From the NCBI RefSeq assembly GCF_036227325.1, contig NZ_CP109467.1:3224001-3288000 (forward strand): 64,000 nucleotides of DNA, read 5' to 3'. Positions 33,553 through 41,787 of the stretch are shown in pieces. The DNA comes from Streptomyces sp. NBC_01465. Its GTDB lineage: Bacteria > Actinomycetota > Actinomycetes > Streptomycetales > Streptomycetaceae. The notes under the pieces are model-generated. The model did not search any database and was not told the DNA's origin. It saw only the letters and a program-made list of their open reading frames with translations. How positions within the stretch are numbered: position 1 is the stretch's first letter; each line of letters begins with the position of its first letter. The position numbers and the translations under genes are program-made.

Positions 33553-34225
33553 AGCCGCCGTCGACGGGCAGGATCGTCCCAGTGACGTACGTCGACCCGA
33601 TCAGATAGCGGATCGCCTCCGCCACGTCCTCGGGCGCCCCGACCCGCTTCGCCGGCAGCCCTTCCGCGGCCGCCGCGAACTGCGCCTCCCTCGTCTCCTC
33701 CGGCAGGAACGACCACCAGGGCGTATCGATGGCCCCCGGCGCGACGGCGTTGACCCGTACCGGCGCCAGCTCGACGGCCAGCGGCGGCACGATCCGCTCG
33801 ACGGCGCCGTTGACCGCGGCCAGCGTCACCGTGCCGGGGACCGCCGCCCGCGCGGTGGCGGCGGACACCACCGTGACGGAGCCGGTGACCTGGGCCTTCT
33901 GTACGGCGAAGAGGTAGGGGAAGAGCTTGCCGTCGAAGGCCCCCTTGATGTCGGCGAGGCTCACATCGGCCAGCGGCCCCAACCCCAGCGCGCCCGGACT
34001 GAAGGCGAGCACCAGGTGGTCGAACACCCCGACCCGCTCGAAGAACCCGGTCACCGCACTCTCGTCGGTGCCGTCGACCTGCTCCGCGGATCCGACCCGG
34101 TCCTTGACCGCGGCCAGCCTCTCCGCATCGCGCCCGGTGACGATCACCTCGGCGCCGTCGGCGGCCAGTAGCTCGGCGGCGGCCAGACCGATACCGGACG
34201 TCCCACCCATGATCACAACACGCAT
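33539..34225 (-). CDS. SDR-family protein, catalytic residues apparently lost
   Basis: A 228-residue Rossmann protein. The cofactor motif is MRVVIMGGTSGIGLAAAELL (TGxxxGIG) and the late RVNAVAPGAIDTPWW and GSTYVTGTILPVDGGFTVS segments are normal for short-chain dehydrogenases. The place of the YxxxK catalytic pair, before ELAPVRVN, reads TLAAVNGAVER, so Tyr and Lys are both missing. It may bind NAD(P) without reducing a substrate, as in regulatory SDR relatives. It lies next to an MmyB-type regulator, a frequent pairing. Confidence 0.85.
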   Translation of the reverse strand: MRVVIMGGTSGIGLAAAELLAADGAEVIVTGRDAERLAAVKDRVGSAEQVDGTDESAVTGFFERVGVFDHLVLAFSPGALGLGPLADVSLADIKGAFDGKLFPYLFAVQKAQVTGSVTVVSAATARAAVPGTVTLAAVNGAVERIVPPLAVELAPVRVNAVAPGAIDTPWWSFLPEETREAQFAAAAEGLPAKRVGAPEDVAEAIRYLIGSTYVTGTILPVDGGFTVS

Positions 34226-34358
34226 GTGCGCTTCCCCATCACTCGTCGTTGCTTGCCCGACTCATGCTGGTCGCACGGCCCCTGACCAACCAGACAGCCT
34301 TTGTACTGGTGGTATCGGTACCAGGAAGTCTCCGCGGGCCGATCCCTGCGGACCGGGC

Positions 34359-34364
34359 TAGCGT
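34359..34364 (+). promoter_or_regulatory. -10 element of a probably leaderless ankyrin transcript
   Basis: TAGCGT ends seven bases before the ATG at 34372, with no ribosome site between. This matches the SWIM gene promoter at 11197 exactly in sequence and spacing. Confidence 0.45.
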
Positions 34365-34371
34365 CACTCCC

Positions 34372-34788
34372 ATGAACCGCAGAAAACAGAAGAAGCTCGC
34401 CGACAAGCTCGTCTGGGCCGCCATGTCCCACGACGTCAAGCAGGTCAGGGCCCTCCTCCGCTCCGGCGCGGACCCGGACGCCCCCGACGTCGACGGCGAG
34501 ACCCCTCTCTACGCGGCCTCGGTCCAGGGCGCCGCGGAGAACGTCCGCCTGCTCCTGGCCGCCGGCGCCTCCCCCGACGCCCAGAGTTCAGGACCGGGCT
34601 CGGACGGCACCCCGCTGTGCGCGGCCGCGTGCTGGGGCGAGACCGCGGTCGTACGGGAACTCCTCGCAGGCGGCGCGGACCCGAACCTGCGCGAGGACGA
34701 GGGCACGGGGATGACGGCCCTGGAGTGGGCGGAGGCAGGGCCCCACCCGGAGACCGCGGACGTACTGCGCGCGGCGGCCGGCGCTTAG
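34372..34788 (+). CDS. Ankyrin-repeat protein
   Basis: A 138-residue protein with three or four ankyrin repeats after a basic start (MNRRKQKKLADKLVWAAMSH): DVKQVRALLRSGADPDAPDV, DGETPLYAASVQGAAENVRL, DGTPLCAAACWGETAVVREL and GMTALEWAEAGPHPETADVL. No enzyme domain is attached, so it is a small protein-protein interaction module. Its stop codon abuts the stop of the convergent response regulator with no base between. Confidence 0.88.
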   Translation: MNRRKQKKLADKLVWAAMSHDVKQVRALLRSGADPDAPDVDGETPLYAASVQGAAENVRLLLAAGASPDAQSSGPGSDGTPLCAAACWGETAVVRELLAGGADPNLREDEGTGMTALEWAEAGPHPETADVLRAAAGA

Positions 34789-35481
34789 TCAGACGAGGCG
34801 TCGCGCCGTCGCCCACCGGGTCAGCTCATGCCGGTTGGAGAGCTGCAGCTTCCTCAGTACCGCCGAGACGTGCGACTCCACCGTCTTCACCGAGATGAAG
34901 AGCTGCTTCGCGATCTCCTTGTACGCATATCCGCGCGCGATCAGCCGCAGCACCTCCCTCTCCCGCTGCGTCAGTCGGTCCATGTCCTCGTCCACCGGCG
35001 GTGCGTCCGTCGACGCGAACGCGTCGAGCACGAAGCCCGCCAGTCGCGGCGAGAACACCGCATCGCCGTCCTGCACCCGGAAGATCGAGTCGACCAGGTC
35101 CGTCCCCGTGATCGTCTTCGTGACGTAGCCGCGCGCCCCGCCCCGGATGACCCCGATGACGTCCTCCGCCGCGTCCGACACCGACAACGCCAGGAAGCGC
35201 ACCGGGTTTTCGGCGTCCGACATCATCGCCGCCGACCGGCGCAGCACCTCAACGCCACCGCCGCCCGGCAGGTGCACGTCCAGCAGGACGACCTCCGGCC
35301 GCGTCGCCGTGATGACGGTGACCGCCTGGTCGACGTCGGCCGCCTCGCCCACCACCTCGACGCCCGTGGTCTCGGTCTGGCCGATCTCGGCCTGGACGCC
35401 CGTGCGGAACATCCGGTGGTCGTCGACGAGGACGACCCTGACCCTGCGCTCTACGGCTGCTTCGGTGCTGGTCTCGGTCAT
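34789..35481 (-). CDS. NarL/LuxR-type response regulator
   Basis: A 230-residue protein. The receiver domain has VVLVDDHRMFRTGVQAEIGQ with phospho-acceptor Asp in VVLLDVHLPGGGG and the conserved Lys in GYVTKTITG; the LuxR output is LTQREREVLRLIARGYAYKE followed by IAKQLFISVKTVESHVSAVL. Its ATG overlaps the stop of the PspC kinase by four bases, so it is the partner of that kinase. Likely controls envelope-stress genes, including the divergent PspC membrane protein. Confidence 0.95.
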   Translation of the reverse strand: MTETSTEAAVERRVRVVLVDDHRMFRTGVQAEIGQTETTGVEVVGEAADVDQAVTVITATRPEVVLLDVHLPGGGGVEVLRRSAAMMSDAENPVRFLALSVSDAAEDVIGVIRGGARGYVTKTITGTDLVDSIFRVQDGDAVFSPRLAGFVLDAFASTDAPPVDEDMDRLTQREREVLRLIARGYAYKEIAKQLFISVKTVESHVSAVLRKLQLSNRHELTRWATARRLV

Positions 35482-36767
35482 GCTCGCTCCATCTCCAGTT
35501 CCACTACGGTGCCGCCCTCGGGCGCGGATCGCAGACTCGCCGTACCGCCGTGGCGCTGCATCCGGCCGATGATGGATTCTCGTACGCCCATGCGGTCGTC
35601 CGGTACGGAATCCAGATCGAAGCCGGGCCCCCTGTCCCGTACCGACACGAAGACCGTACGGCCCTCGACCTCCGCGAAGACCTGCACCGCCCCGCCCTCG
35701 CCACCGTACTTGGCGGCGTTGACCATCGCTTCCCTCGCGGCCTGCATCTGTGCGGTCAGTTTCTCGTCGAGCGGGCAGTCGCCGACGACCACGACTTCGA
35801 GGGGGACGCCGTGCTTGTCCTCGACCTCGGCCGCGGACTTCTTCACCGCCTCCGCCAGGGTCTGGGGCTCCTCGTCCTTGCCCGTCCCCTCCGGCTTGTA
35901 CAGCCACGCCCGCAGCTCGCGCTCCTGGGCGCGCGCCAGGCGCCGCACCTCGCCGCCGTCGTCCGCGTTGCGCTGGATCAGGGTCAGCGTGTGCAGCACC
36001 GAGTCGTGCACATGCGCCGCCACCTCCGCCCGCTCCTGCGCGCGGATACGCATCAGCCGTTCCTGGGAAAGGTCTTGCGTCATCCGTACGATCCACGGGC
36101 CGGCCAGCAGCGCGATGCCCGCGAGCACCGCCAGCGTCGCGGTGAGCAGGTTGCCGAGCTGGGCGGCCGAGCCCTGGATGACGATGAAGGCGGTGAAGCC
36201 CGTGCCCACCAGCGCCACGCCCGCCAGCCCGCGCGCCAGCGGCAGCAGGCGGCTGCTCTTGCCCACCGCGGTCCAGTGCGCGCGGCGCGAGTTGTCGACC
36301 TGGCGCCAGACCAGGACGACGCCCGCGCCGATGAGCAGTGCGGGCCAGATGTAGGGGCTGGCGTCGCCGCCTACCGAGACGTTCTGGCCGAAGATCACCC
36401 CGCCGACGATCAGCGCGATGAGCGCGACGATCTGGCCCTTGTCGGGTTTACGGAGCAGCCTGCGGCGCCCGTCGGGCGTCCGCACCTCCGCGTACGCGGC
36501 CCGCGGCGCGTCCACCCCGCCGAGCCCCAGCGGCACCACGAACCAGAAGGCGACGTACAGCAGCGCGCCGAGCCCCTCCAGCGTGAACAGCACGATGAAG
36601 GCGGCCCGCACCCAGGCGACGGGCACCCCGAGGTGACCGGCGAGTCCGCGCGCGACACCGCCGAGCATCCGGCCCTCGGCGCTGCGGTACAGCTTGCGCA
36701 GCGGAGGGTCCTCCGGGGCTTCGGCGGCAGCGGCGCGTTCGGCGCGTGGCGGGGCAACTGGCGGCAT
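35478..36767 (-). CDS. PspC-domain sensor histidine kinase
   Basis: A 429-residue protein from the ATG of MPPVAPPRAERAAAAEAPED. Residues 20-80 form a PspC domain (LYRSAEGRMLGGVARGLAGH and AFIVLFTLEGLGALLYVAFW), then three or four further helices (IVALIALIVGGVIFG, YIWPALLIGAGVVLVW and others) and a HisKA_3-like region with the H box in VAAHVHDSVLHTLTLIQRNA. The ATPase has ARAMVNAAKYGG-type REAMVNAAKYGGEGG and DRGPGFDLD. PspC fusion to a NarL-type kinase is typical of actinobacterial envelope-stress systems. Translationally coupled to the regulator. Confidence 0.93.
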   Translation of the reverse strand: MPPVAPPRAERAAAAEAPEDPPLRKLYRSAEGRMLGGVARGLAGHLGVPVAWVRAAFIVLFTLEGLGALLYVAFWFVVPLGLGGVDAPRAAYAEVRTPDGRRRLLRKPDKGQIVALIALIVGGVIFGQNVSVGGDASPYIWPALLIGAGVVLVWRQVDNSRRAHWTAVGKSSRLLPLARGLAGVALVGTGFTAFIVIQGSAAQLGNLLTATLAVLAGIALLAGPWIVRMTQDLSQERLMRIRAQERAEVAAHVHDSVLHTLTLIQRNADDGGEVRRLARAQERELRAWLYKPEGTGKDEEPQTLAEAVKKSAAEVEDKHGVPLEVVVVGDCPLDEKLTAQMQAAREAMVNAAKYGGEGGAVQVFAEVEGRTVFVSVRDRGPGFDLDSVPDDRMGVRESIIGRMQRHGGTASLRSAPEGGTVVELEMERA

Positions 36768-36897
36768 GCTCCGATCGTCACACGTACGGGCAGGCCGTGG
36801 CATCAGGGATGACCCCCTAGTCGTGCGTACGGAAATCAGGGAACGGCCAGGGTCGCCCCGGCTCCCATCCGTCACTGCCGCCCGTCACCATGTACGT

Positions 36898-38184
36898 ATG
36901 ACGGACCAGCAAGCCGAAGCCGTAGCGGAAGCCCCGGCCGAAGACCGCCCCCAGCTCCGCCGCCACCGCAGCAACAAGGTGGTCGCCGGGGTGTGCGGCG
37001 GGCTCGGCCGGCACTTCGACCTCGACCCGGTGATCTTCCGGGTCGTGCTCGGCGTGCTCGCCGTGACCGGCGGCGTCGGCCTGATCTTCTACGGTTTCGC
37101 CTGGCTGCTCGTCCCGCTCGACGGCGAGGACGAGAACGAGGCCCGCCGACTGCTGACCGGCCGCGTCGAGGGCACGTCGATGATGGCGGTGCTCTTCGCC
37201 CTGGTCGGCTGCGGGCTGTTCCTCTCGATGCTGAGCTACGTGTCCGTACTGGTCTTCGCCGCCCTGCTGTGCCTGGGCGTCGCGGGCGCCTCCGTCTGGT
37301 CCCAGCGCCGCCGGCTCGCGGACGACGAGACGCTCGACCCGCTGACCGCTCAGACGGTCGCGGACGCCCCGCCGGAGACGAAGGCGCCACCCGCCCCGGG
37401 CGGCCCCTCGTGGTGGCGGGACCCGATCGTCAAGGACGGCACGACGGGCCCGGTCGGCTCCGGCTACCTCTGGGGCCCCGCCGACACCCCCGAGGACGTG
37501 GCGCCCGCCTCGCGCAGGAAGTCGCCCCGTACCGCCTCCGCCGCGGTGCGCGGCCCGCGCGGTATCGGCGGCAGGATCTTCCTCAACGCGCTGATCTGGG
37601 GCGGCCTGGGCACGGGTCTCGCCTGGGACCACCAGCCGCTCGGCACCGCGCTGCAGATCGGCTTCGCGTGCGCGCTCGCCGTCTTCGGCATCGGCTTCGT
37701 GATCAGCGCGTTCGCGGGACGTACGGGCGTCGGCACGATCTTCCTCGCGCTGGTCACGGCGGGGCTCCTCGCGGGCGCCTCCGCGCTGCCCAAGGACATC
37801 AGCACGGACTGGTCGCCCACGGAGTGGAAACCGGCCTCGATCACCTCGGTGGAGCCCAAGTACCGCATCGGCTCGGGCCACGGCACCCTCGACCTGAGCA
37901 CCCTCACGATCCCGGCGGGCCAGTCCGTGACGACCCGGGCGGAGGTGGGCGCGGGCCTCATGAAGGTGGTCGTACCGAAGAACGCGACCGTGCACCTGAC
38001 CGTCGACGTCGCGCTGGGAGACATCCGGGTCCCCGGCGAGAACGAGAACGACGTCAACGTCTCGCCCGGCCAGCACAAGACCATGACCCTCAGCCCGCCC
38101 AACGGGACCACCGCGGGCGGCACCATCGAGCTCGACCTGAAGGTCGGCGTCGGACAGGCGGAGGTGGCCCGTGCCGCACAGTGA
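36898..38184 (+). CDS. PspC-domain membrane protein
   Basis: A 428-residue protein, divergent from the PspC kinase. Residues 20-75 are a second PspC domain (RHRSNKVVAGVCGGLGRHFD and VIFRVVLGVLAVTGGVGLIF). Several more helices follow, and the C-terminal 110 residues look like an extracytoplasmic beta-rich domain (IGSGHGTLDLSTLTIPAGQS; KVVVPKNATVHLTVDVALGD). The arrangement resembles LiaF-type accessory proteins that restrain a coupled two-component system. No good ribosome site precedes the ATG, which may be leaderless. Confidence 0.88.
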   Translation: MTDQQAEAVAEAPAEDRPQLRRHRSNKVVAGVCGGLGRHFDLDPVIFRVVLGVLAVTGGVGLIFYGFAWLLVPLDGEDENEARRLLTGRVEGTSMMAVLFALVGCGLFLSMLSYVSVLVFAALLCLGVAGASVWSQRRRLADDETLDPLTAQTVADAPPETKAPPAPGGPSWWRDPIVKDGTTGPVGSGYLWGPADTPEDVAPASRRKSPRTASAAVRGPRGIGGRIFLNALIWGGLGTGLAWDHQPLGTALQIGFACALAVFGIGFVISAFAGRTGVGTIFLALVTAGLLAGASALPKDISTDWSPTEWKPASITSVEPKYRIGSGHGTLDLSTLTIPAGQSVTTRAEVGAGLMKVVVPKNATVHLTVDVALGDIRVPGENENDVNVSPGQHKTMTLSPPNGTTAGGTIELDLKVGVGQAEVARAAQ

Positions 38185-38458
38185 CTACCGCGGTGAGTAC
38201 CGCCACGAGTTCAGGCCCGGCAAGCTGCTGGCGGGCCTGGTCCTGATCGGGGTGTCCATCGCCTATCTGGGCGACGCGGGCGGCGCGTGGAACACCCCGT
38301 CGGAGGCCGCGGGACCGGCGGTCGTCGCCGGCCTGCTGGTGGCCGGCGCGGTGAACTGGGTCGCCTACAGGGTGCGGCGCCGGCGTACGGCCAGGATCGC
38401 GTCGAGCGAGAAGAGCGGGGTCCCGGCGAGCACGAGCGGGAGCCAGGCCATCAAGTAG
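38171..38458 (+). CDS. Small two-helix membrane protein
   Basis: A 95-residue protein whose GTG lies inside the end of the PspC gene (14-base overlap), with GAGG just upstream. Two hydrophobic helices (LLAGLVLIGVSIAYLG and GPAVVAGLLVAGAVNWVAYR) separated by a short loop. The last 94 bases overlap the convergent DoxX gene, so the polar tail (SSEKSGVPASTSGSQ) is antisense to the DoxX C-terminus. Translational coupling to the PspC gene supports it, but it could be spurious beyond the second helix. Confidence 0.6.
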   Translation: MPHSDYRGEYRHEFRPGKLLAGLVLIGVSIAYLGDAGGAWNTPSEAAGPAVVAGLLVAGAVNWVAYRVRRRRTARIASSEKSGVPASTSGSQAIK

Positions 38459-38895
38459 GCGAGGTCGTTGCCGTAGTAGTACGGGGTCGTCTGCCAGCTC
38501 ACGGTCAGCCAGAGCGAGAGCGAGATCAGCGCCCCGCCGAGGGCGGCGATCCGCCCGAAGAGCCCGAGCAGGATGCCGATGCCGACGGCGAGTTCACCGA
38601 AGGCGATGGCGTAACCGAAGCCGGCGGGGCTCTTCAGGGCGAGGTCGACGAGCGCGGGGATCGCGGCGCTATCTCTTACGGAGGTCATCAGCTCGCCGAC
38701 GGATCCGGTGCCCGTGGCGTGGAAGAAGGCGCTGTCGGTGAGCTTGTCGATGCCGGCGTAGACGAAGGTGATGCCGAGGAAGAGGCGGAGCGGCAGGAGC
38801 GAGTACCGGCGGGCGGTCGCCCGCCACCCGGCGGCCTCCTGGATCCCTCCGAGGGGTGTGGTGGTGCCGCCGTCCATCCGATATCCGTGAACCAT
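38365..38895 (-). CDS. DoxX-family membrane protein
   Basis: A 176-residue protein from MVHGYRMDGGTTTPLGGIQE; an upstream GTG-like start at 38934 would add 13 residues. DoxX features are the YSLLPLRLFLGITFVYAGID segment with KLTD, the GYAIAFGELAVGIGILLGLF helix and SWQTTPYYYGNDLAYLMAWL. DoxX proteins of this type take part in thiosulfate/quinone or redox-stress chemistry in the membrane; the exact role here is not known. Confidence 0.85.
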   Translation of the reverse strand: MVHGYRMDGGTTTPLGGIQEAAGWRATARRYSLLPLRLFLGITFVYAGIDKLTDSAFFHATGTGSVGELMTSVRDSAAIPALVDLALKSPAGFGYAIAFGELAVGIGILLGLFGRIAALGGALISLSLWLTVSWQTTPYYYGNDLAYLMAWLPLVLAGTPLFSLDAILAVRRRRTL

Positions 38896-39066
38896 GACAG
38901 GTCCCGCCTCTCCGCTCGCCCAGTGCGCAGGCACGATTCTCCCTGCGGGTCTCGAATAGAGATACGCATGGTGCGGCGTTCGGGCTCAACGGGGGCTCGC
39001 CCCCACCCGTAGGCGACCTTCGGCCGCCTGTCCTCAATCGCCGGACGGGCTTGATTTGCCTGCGGC

Positions 39067-40362
39067 TCAGTCGGTCACGTCGATCGCTACCGGGGGTGTC
39101 TCGACCCCCGCCGCCGTCACCACCCGTACGTCCACCATCCCCGGCTCGACCTCCACCGGTACCGGCACCGTCAGCACCGTGTCCGTGGGGTTCGCGAAGC
39201 CGCCCATCACCGGGACCAGCGGGACGTGCACGTGCACCGCCCCGATCCGCACCACCATCCGCGCCAGGCGCTCCGGCGTCTGCGCCCCCGGCGGTACGAA
39301 GCCCGCGCCGCGGATCTCGATGTCGTCGCCCGTCCGGATCGGCGCGTCCAGGTCCCCGGCCTCCCGCGCCCGCACCACCGAGAGCACCACCGGCCGGCCG
39401 CCCTCCGCGTACTTGCCCGCGAAGTACGTCAGCGCCGACACCGCCACCAGCAGCGCGAGCCCCCACGGCAGGTCGGGCAGCTGCTCGGGCCGCCGGGCCA
39501 GACGTACGCCCGCGAAGACCACGGCCACCGTGCTGATCAGCACGTACTGCACGTCCGCGAAGGACCCGCGCCCCGCGTCGTCCGTCAGCAGATCGGCGGC
39601 GCGCGGCCGGTCCGCCCGTACCTTCTGCAGCTTCTGCGCATGCACCCGTACGCCCACGACCCTGCGCACGACCACCGCGACCGCGCACACCAGCGCGAGC
39701 ACCGTCACCACACCCGCGCCCCGCGCGAGCTCGAGCCCGTCGATCAGCGCATCGCGCTTCCCGTGCTCGGACGCCTGCGCCAGCTCCAGCGCGAGCACCA
39801 GCACCGCGAAGACGACCAGCAGCACCCACAATCCCGCCACCGCGCGCGACGTCGAAAGACGGTTGTCCTCGCCGATCACGGGGGCGAGCAGCCCGCCCCG
39901 CGCCCGGTGCACCCGCGCGGCGCCCGTCAGGAGCCCGCCGACGACCACGGCCGCGACCAGACCTGCGGTGCGCGCCGCCGACCAGCCGGCCCCGATCGCC
40001 GTCGCGGTCTGTACGAGGACGAGCGCGAGGACCGCGCCCCACACCACGAACACCGTGTGCCGCCACACCAGTTGGGGCCACGCCTCGCCCGCCTCGCGGC
40101 TCCGGTCGGCCACCGCGCGCGCGGACTCCGTCAGTTCGTCCGACACCCACTGCCGCGACGCCCCGGCCGAGTGCGCGACACCGCCCGGCAGCCCCTGCCC
40201 CGCGGCCAGTTCGTCCCGCTTGGCCAGGAATGCCGCGACCGCCCTGCGATGTCCCTCGCGCGCGCCATGCGGGCAGTCGCCGCACGTACAGCCACCACCG
40301 TGCTGTGCGCCGCCGCTCTGCCTTGCTTCCTGCACCGCCACGAAGAACGCCGCCTTTCCCAC
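39067..40362 (-). CDS. Multi-pass membrane protein with Cys-His motif and IPT-like C-terminus
   Basis: A 431-residue protein starting with GTG. Near the N-terminus, GGCTCGDCPHGAREGH gives a compact Cys-Cys-Cys-His cluster that could bind a metal. Five or six hydrophobic helices follow (for example VFVVWGAVLALVLVQTATAI and AVAGLWVLLVVFAVLVLALE). The last 110 residues are beta-rich (IRTGDDIEIRGAGFVPPGAQ, VEVEPGMVDVRVVTAAGVET) and resemble an IPT/TIG domain. No family is recognised. Neighbouring genes give no clue. Confidence 0.7.
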   Translation of the reverse strand: MGKAAFFVAVQEARQSGGAQHGGGCTCGDCPHGAREGHRRAVAAFLAKRDELAAGQGLPGGVAHSAGASRQWVSDELTESARAVADRSREAGEAWPQLVWRHTVFVVWGAVLALVLVQTATAIGAGWSAARTAGLVAAVVVGGLLTGAARVHRARGGLLAPVIGEDNRLSTSRAVAGLWVLLVVFAVLVLALELAQASEHGKRDALIDGLELARGAGVVTVLALVCAVAVVVRRVVGVRVHAQKLQKVRADRPRAADLLTDDAGRGSFADVQYVLISTVAVVFAGVRLARRPEQLPDLPWGLALLVAVSALTYFAGKYAEGGRPVVLSVVRAREAGDLDAPIRTGDDIEIRGAGFVPPGAQTPERLARMVVRIGAVHVHVPLVPVMGGFANPTDTVLTVPVPVEVEPGMVDVRVVTAAGVETPPVAIDVTD

Positions 40363-40483
40363 CCCGTTGAAACCCGCGCAGGCTCCAACAACCGCCTGCT
40401 GCAGGCGAATTGTGCCGTACGGAAGGCACGCCCCATGCAGCAGGTCAGCTCAGCCGGGGTGATTGACGTTCCATCAGGTTGAC

Positions 40484-41275
40484 TCAGGAGTTCAAGGGCT
40501 CCACCCACCTGCGCCAGAGCGGCTGATAGTTGATCCACGCCACCAGATCGCTCCCCAGCTGATCGCGCGTGGCGAGGGCCTTCTTCTGCTCGATGAGCAC
40601 GGGCCGCCCCGCCGCCCGCGCCGCCAGCTGCACCTGCGCGCACCGCTCCATGGTGATGAACCACCAGGCGGCCGCGTCGACCGAGTCCCCGACCGTCAGC
40701 AGCCCGTGATTGCGCAGGACGACGGCCTTGTACGGACCGAGCGCGGCCGCGATCCGCCGCCCTTCCTCCTCGTCCACGACGACGCCCGTGTACGCGTCGT
40801 ACAGCGCGTGGTCCTCGAAGAAGGCGCAGGCCTCCTGCGTGTACGGCTCGATCAGCCCGCCCAGCGCGGCGAGCGCCCGCCCGTACAGCGAGTGGCTGTG
40901 CGCGACGGCCACGACGTCGGGGCGCGCCCGGTGCACCTGGGCGTGGACCGCGAAGGCGGCCTGGTTGACGTGGCGGGTGCCCTGGACGACCTGCCCGTCC
41001 CCGTTGGCGAGGACGAGGTCGTCGACCTGCACCTGCGCGAAGGGGATCCCGAAGGGGTTGACCCAGTAGCAGTCGTCGAACTCCGGGTCGCGGGCGGTGA
41101 TATGACCCGAGACGCCCTCTTCGTACCCGTACTCGGCGAAGATTCTCAGCGCCCCCGCGAGCCGTCGCTTCCGGTACGCCCGCTCGTCCTCGACGGACTC
41201 GTGGACGGGCGGCAGCGCGAATTCCAGCTGCTCTACGGGTATCGGCGCGGGGCCGGGCGCGGGCGTCTCTGTCAT
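40484..41275 (-). CDS. Class II aldolase/adducin-family protein
   Basis: A 263-residue protein. The zinc-binding and catalytic residues expected of the family are visible as YGYEEGVSGHITARDPEFDD, VAVAHSHSLYGRALAALGG (two His) and AVVLRNHGLLTVGDSVDAAA (third His). These enzymes cleave or epimerise sugar phosphates (fuculose- or ribulose-phosphate type), but many streptomycete copies have no known substrate. Divergent from the cupin gene, 29 bases apart. Confidence 0.88.
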   Translation of the reverse strand: MTETPAPGPAPIPVEQLEFALPPVHESVEDERAYRKRRLAGALRIFAEYGYEEGVSGHITARDPEFDDCYWVNPFGIPFAQVQVDDLVLANGDGQVVQGTRHVNQAAFAVHAQVHRARPDVVAVAHSHSLYGRALAALGGLIEPYTQEACAFFEDHALYDAYTGVVVDEEEGRRIAAALGPYKAVVLRNHGLLTVGDSVDAAAWWFITMERCAQVQLAARAAGRPVLIEQKKALATRDQLGSDLVAWINYQPLWRRWVEPLNS

Positions 41276-41304
41276 GGGCGCAAGCTACCTGCGGTTACGG
41301 CAGC

Positions 41305-41727
41305 ATGGAATGCATGGCATCCGACCTTTCCGAACTGATCGAACTTCTCGGCCTGCAGCCCCACGTCGAAGGCGGCTGGTACCGGGAGACCTGGAAGACG
41401 TCCGCCACCGGAACCCCGGACGGCTATCCGGGCCCGCGCGCGTACGCCACCGGCATCTACTTCCTGCTCCACCCGGGCGAGGTCTCGCGCCCGCACACCG
41501 TCCGCTCGGACGAGATGTGGCTCTGGCACCGGGGCGGCCCGCTGCGGCTGACCATCGCGGGCGAGGAGCATGTCCTGGGCCCGGACGTGGCCAAGGGCGA
41601 GCGCCCCCAACTCCTCGTCCCGGCGGGCGCGTTGCAGTCGGCGGAACCCGCGGGCGACGAGCCGACCCTGGTGAGCTGCATCGTGGCCCCGGGCTTCGAC
41701 TTCGAGGACTTCACGATGGAGCCCTGA
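41305..41727 (+). CDS. DUF985/cupin-fold protein
   Basis: A 140-residue protein (or 137 from ATG 41314). HVEGGWYRETWKT and IYFLLHPGEVSRPHTVRSDE, with MWLWHRGGPLRLTI, mark the cupin-like DUF985 fold; the late PAGALQSAEPAG is the closing beta strand. Conserved His residues (HTVRSD and WLWHRG) could bind metal. No ribosome site is visible, so translation may be leaderless or the second ATG used. Function unknown. Confidence 0.85.
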   Translation: MECMASDLSELIELLGLQPHVEGGWYRETWKTSATGTPDGYPGPRAYATGIYFLLHPGEVSRPHTVRSDEMWLWHRGGPLRLTIAGEEHVLGPDVAKGERPQLLVPAGALQSAEPAGDEPTLVSCIVAPGFDFEDFTMEP

Positions 41728-41787
41728 CGCGACGACGCCGCCGCTCACACAAGGTGAACGGCGGCGTCGCGGTGAAGCGCAGAGGGA

